A stretch of 64,000 nucleotides of DNA, taken from Silene conica. Lineage: Eukaryota > Streptophyta > Magnoliopsida > Caryophyllales > Caryophyllaceae. Both the position numbers and the translations under genes were made by a program. This document shows positions 34,568-45,569 of this stretch, in pieces. The notes under the pieces were generated by a model, which saw only the letters and a list, made by a program, of their open reading frames with translations, made no database searches and was not told where the DNA came from. How positions within the stretch are numbered: the first letter of the stretch is position 1; each line of letters opens with the position of its first letter. Where the stretch lies: NCBI GenBank assembly GCA_029255685.2, contig CM055317.2, forward strand, positions 20,406,501 to 20,470,500. Reading direction: 5' to 3'.

Positions 34568-36501
34568 ATTAAGCTTCGTTTCGGATTCCCAGAGGGAGTG
34601 GTCTATCACTTTCCTCTCGCCGGCGAGAAGGCCGATTTTGAGAGGGAGGGATGGACTTGTCTCTATGAGTATCCTTTCCGTCTGGGTCTCAGGTTTCCTT
34701 TTCCTGACTTGATTGTAGATTTTCTGAAGTTAACTAAACTTGCTATGTGTCAGATTGTTCCGCATGCATGGAGAATCTTGCTCAGTATTTGTGCTCTGAA
34801 CCGTGAACGGGGGCTGAACATTGGTGTGGCTGACTTGGGGCAGTGGTTCGCTCCTCGTTCTCTGGGTCATTCTCAGTGCACAATTCGTAGTCATGACAAT
34901 ATGCCTTCTGCCATTATTTTTTCCACCACTCCGGATGATAGTAAGTGGTTTACCCGTTTTATCTTCGTCAAGATTGACACATTGCCTTCCTCTCCTGACT
35001 ATATTTTCTCTGCATGGCAGCCCGTGGAAGGTACTGGTTTTTGCTCTAGCATTCCTTCGATTTTCCTTACTTTATTGCTTCTTCGTTTGTTTCTGACGGT
35101 TTGTTAGTCTCTGCAGGTCGTAGCTTGGCTAAGTTTCCTGACTCTGCTGATCCCCCTGCTTCCAAGGCCAAGCTCCTGGACCTTCCTGCCGAGGAGAGGA
35201 CGTTCTCCAAGCTGGTCCGGGATGCTGATGTTCTGGTGGTGAAGAAGGAGGGTACGGTATTTTTGGTGTTCTTTGTTTTCTTTGGGTGGTCCTGCGTTAA
35301 TTCTACTCTGATTTCTGCTGTCACCTTTTCAGGCAAGCCCAGAGTAGATGTGAGCAGGGTGATGCAGCTGCGCAGAAAAAGGCTAGCTTCTGGGGACGCA
35401 GGGTCCTCAAAGAAGACGAAGACAGATGTTGTGGAGGGGAGCTCTGCTGGAGCTGGGTCCAAGGCTGCCCCTATTGAAGTTGATACTGTTGATCTGGTCC
35501 AGGAACCTATTTCTGAAGCTCCCTACGTTGACCCCTCTCCTCTCAAGATTCCTCCCTCCATTCCTACTCCTGGCTACAAGCCAGTTTTGGAGCAGCTGCC
35601 TCTACCACCTTCTGGGGATGGTTCATCTTTTTCTTCTCTGCGCCTGGAGCTCCCAGCGGATTTTGGTGGGTCCAGGACCCATCTCTGGCCTACTTTGGAC
35701 TCACTACTTTTCCCCGCCTCTGCCTCTATTATGGAAACTCGTCCTTTCAAGGACTTGATTAGGCGTACTGCGGAGGTTTCCTTTGAGGTAACCCTCCTTT
35801 CTCTTTTCTTTTCCTTTGTTCTTTTGTTTTTCCCTGACCTGGTTCTGGACTTCCAGGTCCTGGAGCTGTCGCTCTGTGCTAAACGACAGAGTGAGGCCTT
35901 GCTGGCTGAACTTCATTGCTCGAAGGCAGCTCAATCTGAGGCTCTGAGGAGGAGGCAGGAGGTGGAGAGGATGCAGGAGGCCCTGGCGAAGAAGGAGCGG
36001 GAGTTATCAGAGAAGTTAAGATTGGAGGAGACCTTGAGGGAAAGTCTGCGGCAGGCTGTTGAGCGTTCTCGCCAGGATGTGGCTAAGGGCCAGGAGATGC
36101 TCAAAGCTCAGGAGGAGGCTTCTCAAAACCAGCTAGCCACGGCTCACTCTAAGCTGGAGAGGGCCTTGACTTCAGAGGCGGACCTGGGGCTGAAGGTGAA
36201 GGCTCTGGAGCAGAAGAAGGCTGGTCTGCAGAGGGCGTTAATTGAAGCTGTTGCTTATACTGCTGCTGAGACCCGGGTGAAGTGTGTTCGGGAGTTCCAG
36301 GAGGGTAGCCATACTACCTGGGACTTAGCAGCTTTGGAGAAGGCCTTTGCTTCTGACTTTCCCGAGGGTTTAAACATGGACCTGATTTCTGACGATGATG
36401 AGGAAGAAGATGGGGTGGGGTCCCAAGATGTTGGAGAGGAGGTGACCTCTGACCCCACCGATGCTGATGTAGCTGCTGCTGGGCCTACTCCTGATGAGTA
36501 G
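34568..36501 (+). CDS. Antisense spliced gene of the Tat element (gypsy-type transposase-like N-terminal domain plus coiled coil)
   Basis: On the strand opposite to gag-pol, between integrase and the 3' LTR. Predicted exons: about 34568-35030, 35117-35251, 35333-35787, 35857-36501; introns of 86, 81 and 69 bp all begin GTA and end AG after a pyrimidine-rich run. Intron 1 is needed to join two frames; introns 2 and 3 are stop-free and of length divisible by three. Exon 1 (GEKADFEREGWTCLYEYPF, RLGLRFPFPDLIVDFLKL, QIVPHAWRILLSI) resembles the plant putative gypsy-type transposon domain (PF04195-like). Exon 4 is a long charged coiled coil (SEALRRRQEVERMQEALAKK) ending in an acidic tail. No in-frame ATG is seen in exon 1; an upstream exon with ATG followed by GTACGT (about 34465) is possible. 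Function unknown. Confidence 0.75.
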
Positions 36502-36936
36502 GTTTTGTTAAAAATTTATCTGTTGGGCCCTAGTATGGGCGTTAATATTCTGCTTTGAACTCTGGATGCCCCTGCGTGGGCTTAACTGTTGTAACTTTTT
36601 GCTGCTGGTCCGGGTGGACCAGTGAAAACAATTCTGCTGCTGGTCCGGGTGGACCAGCAAAAACAATTCTGTTTTGAGCTGCTTTGAGCAGCTTTTAATC
36701 GTATGTCCCCGTTGTGTGGGGTTTTCTTATCTTGTTGTTTTCTGCCGTTTTCTGGCGTTTTTTCTTTTGTACATGCATGTTTCGTTTGTATTTTGGCCAT
36801 CGCTGTTTTGGTGTGCTGGCCTGGTGTTTTGTGTACCCATCCCTATACTGGGGTGCCAGGCTTGACTTAGGTTCTCCTGCGATCAGTGCAGATTTCCTCT
36901 TTAGGTCAGTCCACTAGGATAAGTAAATTCTGGTCC
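36502..36936. other. 3' flank of the antisense gene, with hairpin tandem repeat
   Basis: Non-coding. A 35-bp unit is present twice (36600-36634 and 36635-36669), each with an imperfect palindrome CTGGTCCGGGTGGACCAG. Confidence 0.7.
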
Positions 36937-37200
36937 CACTACTACAAAAAAGGCCAAAGAAACCTGTTGAAGAAGGCCTTAGACACCTGTTTATAACAGG
37001 TGTCTAGGTCATAGGTGTCTTTGGTTAAGAAATCTGTTGGAGGAACTGGTATCTTATCTAATAATTAAAGAGACTTGTTTTTATTAATAACTGGTGTCTT
37101 TGACCTGGTGTCTTTGGCATATATCTATGACACCACTCTCATCTACACCCGGTGTCTTTGGCATGGTTCATTTAAAAAAAAAAAAAAACAATACATGCAA

Positions 37201-37260
37201 TGGGATTCGAACCCACGACCACAAGGATGATATTTAATGGTTGTACCATTGAGCCACAAG
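37201..37260 (-). other. tRNA-derived A-box/B-box segment inside the CACTA element
   Basis: On the minus strand it reads TGGCTCAATGGT (a good A box) and, about 35 bp on, GGGTTCGAATCCC (a perfect B box). The acceptor stem does not pair, so this is not a functional tRNA gene; a SINE or tRNA relic that may keep RNA polymerase III promoter elements. Confidence 0.5.
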
Positions 37261-37620
37261 ATATTTACTGTAGATTTATTGAGATAACATTTAATTATCT
37301 ACTATTTAGCAATATTTGGAGTCGCAAAAAACCGACTTTTAAACCAATTTTTTAAAGTTTGGGGTAGCGGCTGCTACCCATTGCTCTAAGGTGGGTTCGC
37401 CCCTGTCTATGACACCACTCTCATTTACACCCGGTGTCTTTGATATATTTAAGTGGATATTGATAATTATTATTTAAAGAATGTGTTAGGCGGTGGATTA
37501 TGGTAAGTTAAGAGATAGAGGTATGCATGTATTACTCGGTGAATTTAGTAGAATTAATTAAACAATATATTACTTAAGATTAATTTATTATTATTAGTTA
37601 TTAAATAAATTGTAAATTAA

Positions 37621-37850
37621 TATATAGGAAACCGGATTCTGGAGGACAGGTTTCTTAGTTATTAAATAAATTAAAAATTAATATATAAGAAACCGGATTC
37701 TGGAGGACAGATTTCTTTGCTTTTAAATAAATTGAAAATTAATACATAGGAAACCGGATTTTGGAGGACAGGTTTCTTAGTTATTAAATAAATTGAAAAT
37801 TAAAATATAAGAAACCGGATTCTGAATGACAGGTTTCTTATTTAAACATT
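37621..37850 (+). repeat. Four tandem copies of a 60-bp unit in the CACTA element
   Basis: Each unit contains GAAACCGGATTCTGGAGGAC or a close variant, followed by AGGTTTCTT and an AT stretch ATTAAATAAATT. Starts are near 37628, 37688, 37748 and 37809. Confidence 0.85.
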
Positions 37851-38156
37851 GCAAACTTGTTATATTAAATCACTGGTGCCTTACGTTAAGAAATCTGTTA
37901 GAAAAAAAACAGGCGTCTTATAATTGATGTCTTAGGCCTTTTTTGTAGTAGTGTCCAGAAAATAAGTAGTGAAATTTCCTTTTAAAAGGCTTAAAAATTG
38001 AAAATGCACTAAGGTTTGAAATTACAAGACTTAGATTACTAAACTTAGGTTAAAAAATATAAAGGTAAAACAAAAATTTTAAACTGAACCAGAGTAAACT
38101 TTATACAGAGTAGAACCTGAGTCTAAGGGAGCTGTTCTGGTCTGGTGGAGGCACCT

Positions 38157-40898
38157 TTAGATGATATACTTTTTTAAGTGAAGTATATTCCATGATCTGG
38201 GTATCATTTCCCCTTCCATTGTCATTAGCCTGTAGGCCCCATTACCAACTATGCTCTCGATTTGGTATGGACCCTCCCAGTTGTAGGCGAATTTTCCGGC
38301 TTGTCGGTTTTTGGTGTTTTGGAACACTTTTCTCAGGACCAGATCTCCTACTTGCAGGGTTCTGATCCTGACATTTTTGTTGTAGCTCCGAGCCACCATC
38401 TGCTTGTATGAGGCCATTCTGACGTAAGCACTGGTCCTGAGTTCATCAACAGTGTCCAGGCTTCTTGTCATTTCTACTTGGTTCTGGTCCTCAGTTATGC
38501 ACCCGTATCTGTGGGTTGGGACTTTGATCTCAGAAGGAATTACCGCTTCTGCTCCAAAGACAAGGCTGAAGGGGGTCTGACCTGTTGCTACTTTTGGAGT
38601 AGTTCTGTTAGCCCACAGGACCAGAGGAAGTTCCTCTGCCCATTTCCCTCCCATTTCTTGTAGTTTCTTTTTCATATTCTCAATGATGATCTTGTTACTA
38701 GATTCAGCCTGTCCATTGGACTGGGGGTTCCTGGGGGTAGATTTCTGGAGTGACACATTCCACCCAGCACAGAAAGCCTCGGTTTTCTTCCCAATGAATT
38801 GGGAACCGTTATCACATATTATTTCTGAGGGTATGCCAAATCTAGTGAATATATTACGCTTAATAAAAGAGATGACCTGTGCTTCGGTGGTCTGGGTGAA
38901 TGATTCTGCTTCAATCCATTTAGAAAAGTAATCTGTCATGGCCAGCATGTATAGCTTGTTTCCTGGTGCTCTGGGGAGAGGTCCCACAATTTCCATCCCC
39001 CACTTCATAAAAGGCCATGGGGATATGATCGGGTGCAGAGGCTCTGCTGGTTGGTGATTGACGGATGCGTGCCTTTGACAGGCGTCACATTTCCTTGCAT
39101 ACTCCTTCGCATCCTTGCGCATTGTGGGCCAGAAGTATCCCATTCTGAGGGCTCTATTGGACAGGCTTCTTCCCCCTGCATGATTTCCACAGTCCCCGCT
39201 GTGGAGGTCATGCAAGACTGTCTGCGCATCAGTCTGGTCCAGGCATCGCAGATATGGCCCTGCTAATGACTTCCGGAACAGGATTCCATCAATTAGTAGG
39301 AATCTGGAGGCCTTCATTCTGAAACTGCGTGCTTCTTTCTTACCGCTGGGCTGGATATCATGCTGCAACCAGTCCAGGTATGGCTTTCGCCAGTCTTGTT
39401 CTGACTCCTGGTCTGGGTTGTTGCTGCAGATAGGTAGCTCATCCTGGTCCGAGTCTGGTCCAGGAATAACTGGTCTGAGGACATGGGTGATTGGAATACT
39501 GGCTACGTCGGCTGGTTTGAAGGTTGAGCCTAGAGTTGCCACTGCATCCGCTTCTGCGTTCTGCTCTCTGGGTACTTGCTGGATGCAGAATTCCACGAAT
39601 CTGTTGATTAACTCCTTTGCTACACATAAGTAGGCCACCATTGTGGGGTCTCTCGCTTCGTATGTTCCATTGACATGGTTCACAATTAGTTGTGAATCAC
39701 TGTATACATTGACATGGTCGATTCCCATGTCCAGGGCTAGGTGCAGTCCCAGGACTAGGGCTTCATACTCAGCCACATTATTTGTGGTCTTGAACTCGCA
39801 TCGGACTGCCTGGGTGAGTAGATCCCCTTCTGGTGATCGGAGGATCAACCCAACTCCGGACCCTCTGGCGTTTGAAGCTCCATCTACTCGTAACTCCCAG
39901 GTGCCTGGTTTGGCACCCTGGTGTAGGTGCAGGATTTCCTGCCCTGCTTGGGTCTGGAGTGCTGGGCTGAAATCGGAGACGAAGTCTGCGAGGGCTTGTG
40001 ACTTTATGGCTGTGCGTGGTTCAAACTGGAGGTAATATCCACTGAGGTGCACAGACCACTTAGCCATTCGTCCTGATAATTCTGGCTTTCTCATAACCGT
40101 CTTGAGTGGGTGATTGGTAACCACTGAGATGGTATGAGACTCAAAGTACGGACGCAGCTTATAAGATGCTGTGACCAATGCCAATACTAGTTTCTCAAGT
40201 GAGGTATACCTTGCTTCTGCTGGCAGTAATGATTTGCTGACGTAGTACACCGGGTGCTGGGCCCCTTCGTGCTGTCGGACCAGGACTGCACTTACTGCTG
40301 CTTCGGTTACTGAGAGGTACAGGAGCAGGACCTCTCCCTGCTCTGGCTTGGATAGCAGGGGTGGGCTGCTCAGGTACTGTTTTAGTTCCTGGAATGCCTT
40401 TTCGTGCTCTGGTGTCCAATCAAACTTCTGGCTTTTTCTAAGAATATCATAGAATAATCTGCACCGGTCTGAGGATCTGGAGATAAACCTGCTCAGGGCT
40501 GCTACTCTTCCCGTCAGACGCTGCACATCTTTTGGCTTCTGGGGTGATTTCAGCTGCAGAACTGCTTTGATCTGTTCTGTGCTGGCTTCTATCCCCCTCT
40601 GTGTTACCATATACCCCAGGAATTTCCCACTGGAAACTCCGAAGGTACACTTAGCTGGATTTAACTTCATTTTGTACTTCCGGAGGGTGTTGAATGTTTC
40701 CTCCAGGTGCTGGGTGTGGTCTGCTGATTGCTTGGATTTGACCACCATGTCATCTATGTAGACTTCCATATTACGTCCTATATGGTCTTTGAACATCATA
40801 TTGACGAGCCGCTGGTACGTGGAACCAGCATTCTTAAGGCCGAAGGGCATTACGTTGTAGCAGTAGATGCCTCTTTCGGACCTGAATGCTGTCTTTTC
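38157..40898 (-). pseudogene. Tat pol: reverse transcriptase (C-terminal), RNase H, archaeal-type RNase H, integrase
   Basis: Long open frame to the stop at 38157. Taking MPFGLKNAGSTYQR (40850) as residue 1, the RT catalytic motif VYIDDMVV is at about 30-37. RNase H follows, then a second RNase H with LRVDGASNARGSGVGLIL and VYSDSQLIVNHVNG, characteristic of the Tat lineage. Integrase has the HHCC-type CDACQRHASV, then GMEIVGPLP, ICDNGSQF and NGQAESSNK. In the first of these the catalytic Asp expected in GMDIVGP is Glu (codon 38991-38993). The frame continues upstream past a TAG at 40899-40901 into the rest of RT. Confidence 0.93.
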
Positions 40899-42080
40899 CT
40901 AGTCTGCCGGGTCCATTTTGATCTGGTTATACCCGCTCCAGGCATCTAGGAAAGTCAACATTTCGTGGCCTGCAGTGGCGTCGACCATAGCATCGATGTG
41001 TGGCAAGGGGAATGGGTCCTTGGGGCAGGCCTTATTCAGGTCTGTGAAATCCACGCAGACCCTCCACTTGCCATTCTTTTTTGGTACCACCACTACATTA
41101 GATAGCCACTCGGGGTACCTGACTTCCCTGATCTTTCCTGCTTCCAGAAGGTTGTCCACCTCCTGGTTTATGATCTGATGTCTTTCTGCTGCGAATTTCC
41201 TGCGCCTCTGCTGCACTGGTCTGAATCCCGGATCTATGCTGAGCTTGTGTGTTATGATTTCTGGGTCTATGCCAATCATGTCCTTGTGGGACCAGGCGAA
41301 GCAGTCCACGTTCTTTCGGAGCAGCTGGAGGAGCTGCCGGCGTAGATCTCCAGAGCACTCTGAGCCTACGAACACGGTCCTTTCTGGGTGCTGCTCATCC
41401 AGGTGGACCTCATCGATTTCTGCCTACTGGGGCTCGATGTACTCCTCCTGGATGTGCAGTTGCTGTAATTGCTATGCTCTGGCAGCTGGTGGTCTGGTGG
41501 TCCTTTTAAGAGCTACTTTGTAACAATCTTTGGCCTCCTCCTGGTCTCCCCATATCTCCTGAACTCCCCACGGCGTAGGAAACTTTAGGCACTGGTGATA
41601 CGTTGACGGGATTGCCCGCATTTCGTGGATCCAGGGCCTGCCTTGAATAACATTGTAAGTAGATGGACCATCAATAACTAAGTACCTTACCTGCTTGTTT
41701 AGGCCTCCAGCGTAGGTAGGGATGGTGATTTCCCCCAAGGTATGCGCTGTTTCTCCACTGAACCCAACCAGGGGAATAGCTTTCTTTGTCAGGTCCTTCT
41801 CGTCAAATCCCATGCTCTTTAGTGCATCCAGCATTAGCAGGTTGACGGAGCTGCCTGTGTCTACCATGACCTTCCTGACCTCACAGTTGCCAATGTTCAA
41901 TGTGATAATCAGGGCATCATGGTGCTGCTCTGGTACAGCTTCTGCATCTGTCACGTCAAAAGTTAATGCTGGGAGGTCCTGCCTTGCTATTCTGCATGAT
42001 GATTCTGGCTTGTCTCCCTTTGCTGCAGTTACACGTCTTTTGGCTGCTGAATAGGTGAGCCCACACAGCTCTGATCCTCA
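40899..42080 (-). pseudogene. Tat pol: protease and N-terminal reverse transcriptase, with stop codons
   Basis: Same frame as the downstream pol but interrupted by TAG at 40899-40901, 41424-41426 and 41472-41474 and TGA at 42078-42080. The protease active site MVDTGSSVNLL and ALIITLNIGNCEVRKV lie in 41472-42077. The RT start VVVPKKNGKWRVCVDF, DLNKACPKDPFPLP and FLDAWSGYNQIKMDPAD lies in 40899-41250. No frameshift is needed anywhere; only point stops break it. Confidence 0.9.
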
Positions 42081-44129
42081 AGTAATGACATTGACAATTC
42101 TATTGCAGGGAGGAGCTGGTGAAGGCTGCACCTGGTTGGCTGGGTTGACTCTAGTGGACTTCTCTGGGAGCAGATGGTCCAAGTTGCCTCGGTCATACTG
42201 GAATCGGACCTCCTTTCTGAGGGTGTAACATTCGTCCGTGGTATGACCTATGTCATCATGAAATTCACATTTTTTGCTAGCATCACGGCGGTCATTGAGC
42301 CGCTCCTCTCTCTTCTTTGGCCATCTGACTCATTTGAGCTCTTTCAATGCCTTTAGCAAGCCTGCCATTCCGGTGGTAAAACCATACTCACTGACCTTCG
42401 GAGGTGGATCTGCATCGTTTTTCCCTCTGGTGCTCTCGGATACTTTGCTCACTGGCTTGCTGTAGGGCTTTGATCTTTCATTCCTTTTTTCTACTGGTGC
42501 TTTCCTAGACACAGGTTCTGTGTCATAGGTACTTCTTCTGGAGGCAGCGTCTTCTTCCAGCCTCATGGCTGCAACTGCCTGGGCCTGTACATCAGCAAAG
42601 GCAATGCATGGGTGCATTGTCAATTGCTTGTACAGGTCTAAATCGTGATGTAGCCCCCTGCGGAAGGCTTCAATGGCAGTGGGTACATCACAATGCGGGA
42701 TGACAACCTTTTCCTTGTTGAACCTGGTGAGGTAATCTCGAGTGGTTTCCTCGAATCCTTGAACAATTCTGTATAGATCGCTGGTCTGCTTCTCTGGTTT
42801 CATGCTGCTAGCAAACTGGTGATTAAAAGCATTAACCAGATCTGCAAAGGAGGAGATGCTGCGATTGGGCAATCCCACAAACCAGTGCAGGGCTGCTCCG
42901 GAGAGGGTTGACCCAAATCCTTTGCACATGCAAGCCTCCTTAAGTGCTCCGGTTGCGGTTACCACCATCATTTTCTGCTTATACTGATTTATGTGGTCCA
43001 GGGGGTCGGCCGTACCATCATATAGTGTCATGGTTGGTGACACAAATCCCTTGGGCACATTGATCAAGGCAATGTTGTCGATGAATGGTGAATCTGCATA
43101 GCTGTCTTGGGAGGCTTTCTCCATGGGCCTTGGCATGCCAGGTATCTTGGGGATCATGTCTTTCAACTCCTGGTAGCGCTGGTCTGAGAGACTGCCTACT
43201 CCAGGGAATGGATTGACTGGCGGAGGGAGGAAGCCTGGAGGGGCTCCTCCCCAGGGACCTGAGGTCGGGTTGTCTGGCGGAGGGAAGAAGCCTGGAGGGG
43301 CTCCTCCCCAAGGGCCTGCAGCTGGTTGATTGGCTGTTACGGATGAGCTGAAGCCTGGTCCTGGATACCAACCTACTGCTGACTGCGCTGGTGCTCCTCC
43401 TTGCCACCCTCCAACGCTGGGTTGGTTCTCGGGTGCTGCTCCTGCTGAGATCCCTGGCGTTCGTCCGATGGCAGGCTGCGGAGGGGTACCTGAAAAAATC
43501 AAAGGGTCAGTCCCAGGGGGAAAACAAGGTGTAGGATTACCTGCAGGCTCAACTGGTCTGGACTGCGGTGCTCCAAACACGGATGAGTCCAGATCCAGTA
43601 TCTCTGGGCCACTGCTCGGGGTGGTGACACCTAGATCCAGCCTGGTGACGATCTCCTGGGGAATTGGCCGGTTCAACCCCGCTCTCCCGAAGGGATTGAA
43701 GGTCTGGCCAGGCCCTGGCTGCAACATTCTGAACGGCTGCTCTGGACGTGCGACTGCGGCGATCTGCTCTCTCAGGTCCAGATTGTCCTTCTTCAGGCCC
43801 TCTATGGCTTCCTGCAGAGCACTCATTCCCTGGACCACCATCTGCATCGGATCTGTACAGGGAGCCTGCGGCTGCTGGCCTGCTCCTGGCATCTGGGTTT
43901 CTCCACTTCTGCTGGGGCTGCTTTCTCTGCTCTGTCTTGGAGAAGCTGACACAGGGGGTGATCTGGGAACCTGAGGAGGTTTGCTGGACGGGGCCACAAC
44001 CTTGGAGGCTGTGGTCTGACTCGCGACCAGGGACGGTCCTGCGAGACCAGCAGGTACAGTAGGGTTGGTCCCACTGGACTGGGCTGGCATGCTCTGGGAA
44101 CTGGAAGGGTTAGCTCTGGTCCCAGACAT
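42081..44129 (-). pseudogene. Tat gag with zinc-binding C-terminus, one stop codon
   Basis: Begins with ATG at 44127-44129 and runs 599 codons to a TGA at 42330-42332, then continues in the same frame through CEFHDDIGHTTDECYTL, the CHHC-like knuckle of Tat gags. A Pro/Gly/Ser-rich N-terminal half contains two near-identical repeats (GGAPPGF, PPP). The retrotransposon gag core follows (YDGTADPLDHINQYKQKM, ALHWFVGLPNRSISSFADLV, YRIVQGFEETTRDYLTRF). It forms the capsid in intact copies. Confidence 0.9.
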
Positions 44130-44197
44130 GTTCTTTGTGACGAAATGACGGTTTTATATATTGGAATGCGCACTATGCCCCACGGTGGGCGCCAAAT

Positions 44198-44721
44198 TGT
44201 TTTGGTAAAATTTCTACCGGGTCAATGTTTATGTGATGTGGGTCAAAGTGTCAACCAATATAAAGACTAACGTAGAAAATGAATACGAAAATTTAAAGAG
44301 ATAAAACAACGACGCAAGAGATTTTTGGTGACGCGGAAAAACCCGTTTAGGGAAACAACCGCGGGGGGAACGGAATCCCACCAATATTTTTACTATGATC
44401 GAAGATTTCGCTTGATGATGATTACAAGTGTATGCGCAAGTATTAGATTACAACGTATGAACAGAATGACTAAGAAATGACCTAGTCTCTCTTTTTATAG
44501 CTGCGAATTGCTGCTCAACTGACTCGGTTTTTGGTGCTGAAATGTGGGAGAGAATATAGGGGAATATCCTCTTAGGGTTTTGACCCATTCCCTTTCCTTT
44601 AACAGCTCTTTTTTCTGCTCTGGGCTGTGCCTGGTCTGCATCTGCTTTCCCCCTGCTCTGCTCCTGGCGTTAGGTTGTTTATTTATCTTCTGGGCCCAGT
44701 AGTGGATTTTTGGGCTAAACA
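44198..44721 (-). repeat. Tat element 5' LTR
   Basis: Right copy, 524 bp, adjoining the primer-binding site on its left side, hence the 5' LTR of the minus-strand element. Confidence 0.95.
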
Positions 44722-44853
44722 ATTCGCACTAGCAGTCTAGCAATATTCTAATTTGTATGATTCTGCATTTTAACTAATTTAAATATTTAATGATAATATA
44801 TTTGCACTTTGCAGGTGTTGGAGTCTATCGGAAGTCGGACAAGTGACGTCAGT

Positions 44854-45569
44854 TGTAATACCTCAAAAATCTAGCCTCGACGAGTAGTTTATTTTGGTGT
44901 CGATAGTTGTTTTGCGATTTTATATAAATACGTTTAAGTTATGGTGATATAAGGATAATTATGTTGTTAAGGGGGATCGAACCCTGGTCTTGTAGCGTGT
45001 GAGACATGGGCCTCGTATTGCGTGCACCACCCCAAGCCCACGACTCAACTAAGAACACAAACTCAAAAACCTAGTACTCTGCCCTCCTGCCATCACTTTC
45101 ACGGTGGTTCGATTTGACTGGAAAACAACCTGGTATGTCTCACACGCTGCCAATTCCGTTTTGGTCTGTGATTTTAGTCGCTTATGTAATCGTTTATAAG
45201 TCGTTAATCTCTATTCTTTTTACATGATTTTTATAGTATGTCACATAATGGTTACACATAGCTTAGTCACGGGTGGTCGTTGGTTGTGAAGGCGGCGGAA
45301 TAAGGGTGGTTTTACGAGTCTATGAAAAGTTCTGGGTTCGTGTCTTTGCTGTTCACGACTATGTGTGTTTAGCGTCGGTGTTAAGTCTGGTTTCGTGTCT
45401 TTTAAGTACGGGTCTTGGGTCAGGGAGTCAGATGGTAGTCAGGGGGTTGTCATGGCGGTAGGCAGGGTGGTTATAGGTGGCGTAAATAGGGTCGATTAGG
45501 GTGGTTCTGATGGTAGTCTGTTCTGGGTTTCTTCACGTTGTTACAGTCTGGTGGTTTGGGGGTGGCACC
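44854..45569 (+). repeat. Gypsy 5' LTR, first part
   Basis: Starts TGTAATACCTCAAAAATC. Ends at the copia target duplication GCACC (45565-45569). A segment near 44970-45050 (GGGGATCGAACCCTGG) resembles an inverted tRNA B box. Confidence 0.85.

Larger units (their letters stand above)
36937..37953. mobile_element. Non-autonomous CACTA element (1017 bp) nested in the Tat element
   Basis: Ends CACTACTACAAAAAAGGCC and GGCCTTTTTTGTAGTAGTG are perfect inverted repeats. The 3-bp target duplication TCC lies at 36934-36936 and 37954-37956. Subterminal repeats of the type GGTGTCTTTGG / AGACACCTG recur near both ends. No transposase frame. Confidence 0.95.
33790..44721 (-). mobile_element. Complete Tat-lineage Ty3/gypsy retrotransposon (10.9 kb) with antisense gene
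   Basis: LTRs at 33790-34313 and 44198-44721 (524 bp each, TGTTT...AAACA ends) and a 5-bp target duplication ATTCG (33785-33789, 44722-44726). The primer-binding site next to the right LTR reads TGGCGCCCACCGTGGGG on the minus strand; a purine-rich tract (minus GGGGGAAATT) adjoins the left LTR. Gag, protease, RT, RNase H, a second archaeal-like RNase H and integrase follow on the minus strand; the second RNase H and the antisense ORF mark the Tat group (Ogre/Grande/Retand relatives). Pol is damaged, and a CACTA element has inserted at 36937-37953. Confidence 0.95.

Noticed and set aside
35067..35462. Minus-strand open frame of 131 codons in the Tat element
   Set aside because: Overlaps the antisense gene exons and introns; no domain, and the exon model on the plus strand explains the composition.
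43330..43974. Plus-strand open frame of 214 codons opposite Tat gag
   Set aside because: Mirror of the Pro/Gly-rich gag N-terminus; no independent support.
44965..45050. tRNA gene or SINE in the gypsy LTR
   Set aside because: GGTTCGATCCC resembles a B box, but no matching A box or tRNA fold was found, so it is only mentioned in the LTR entry.
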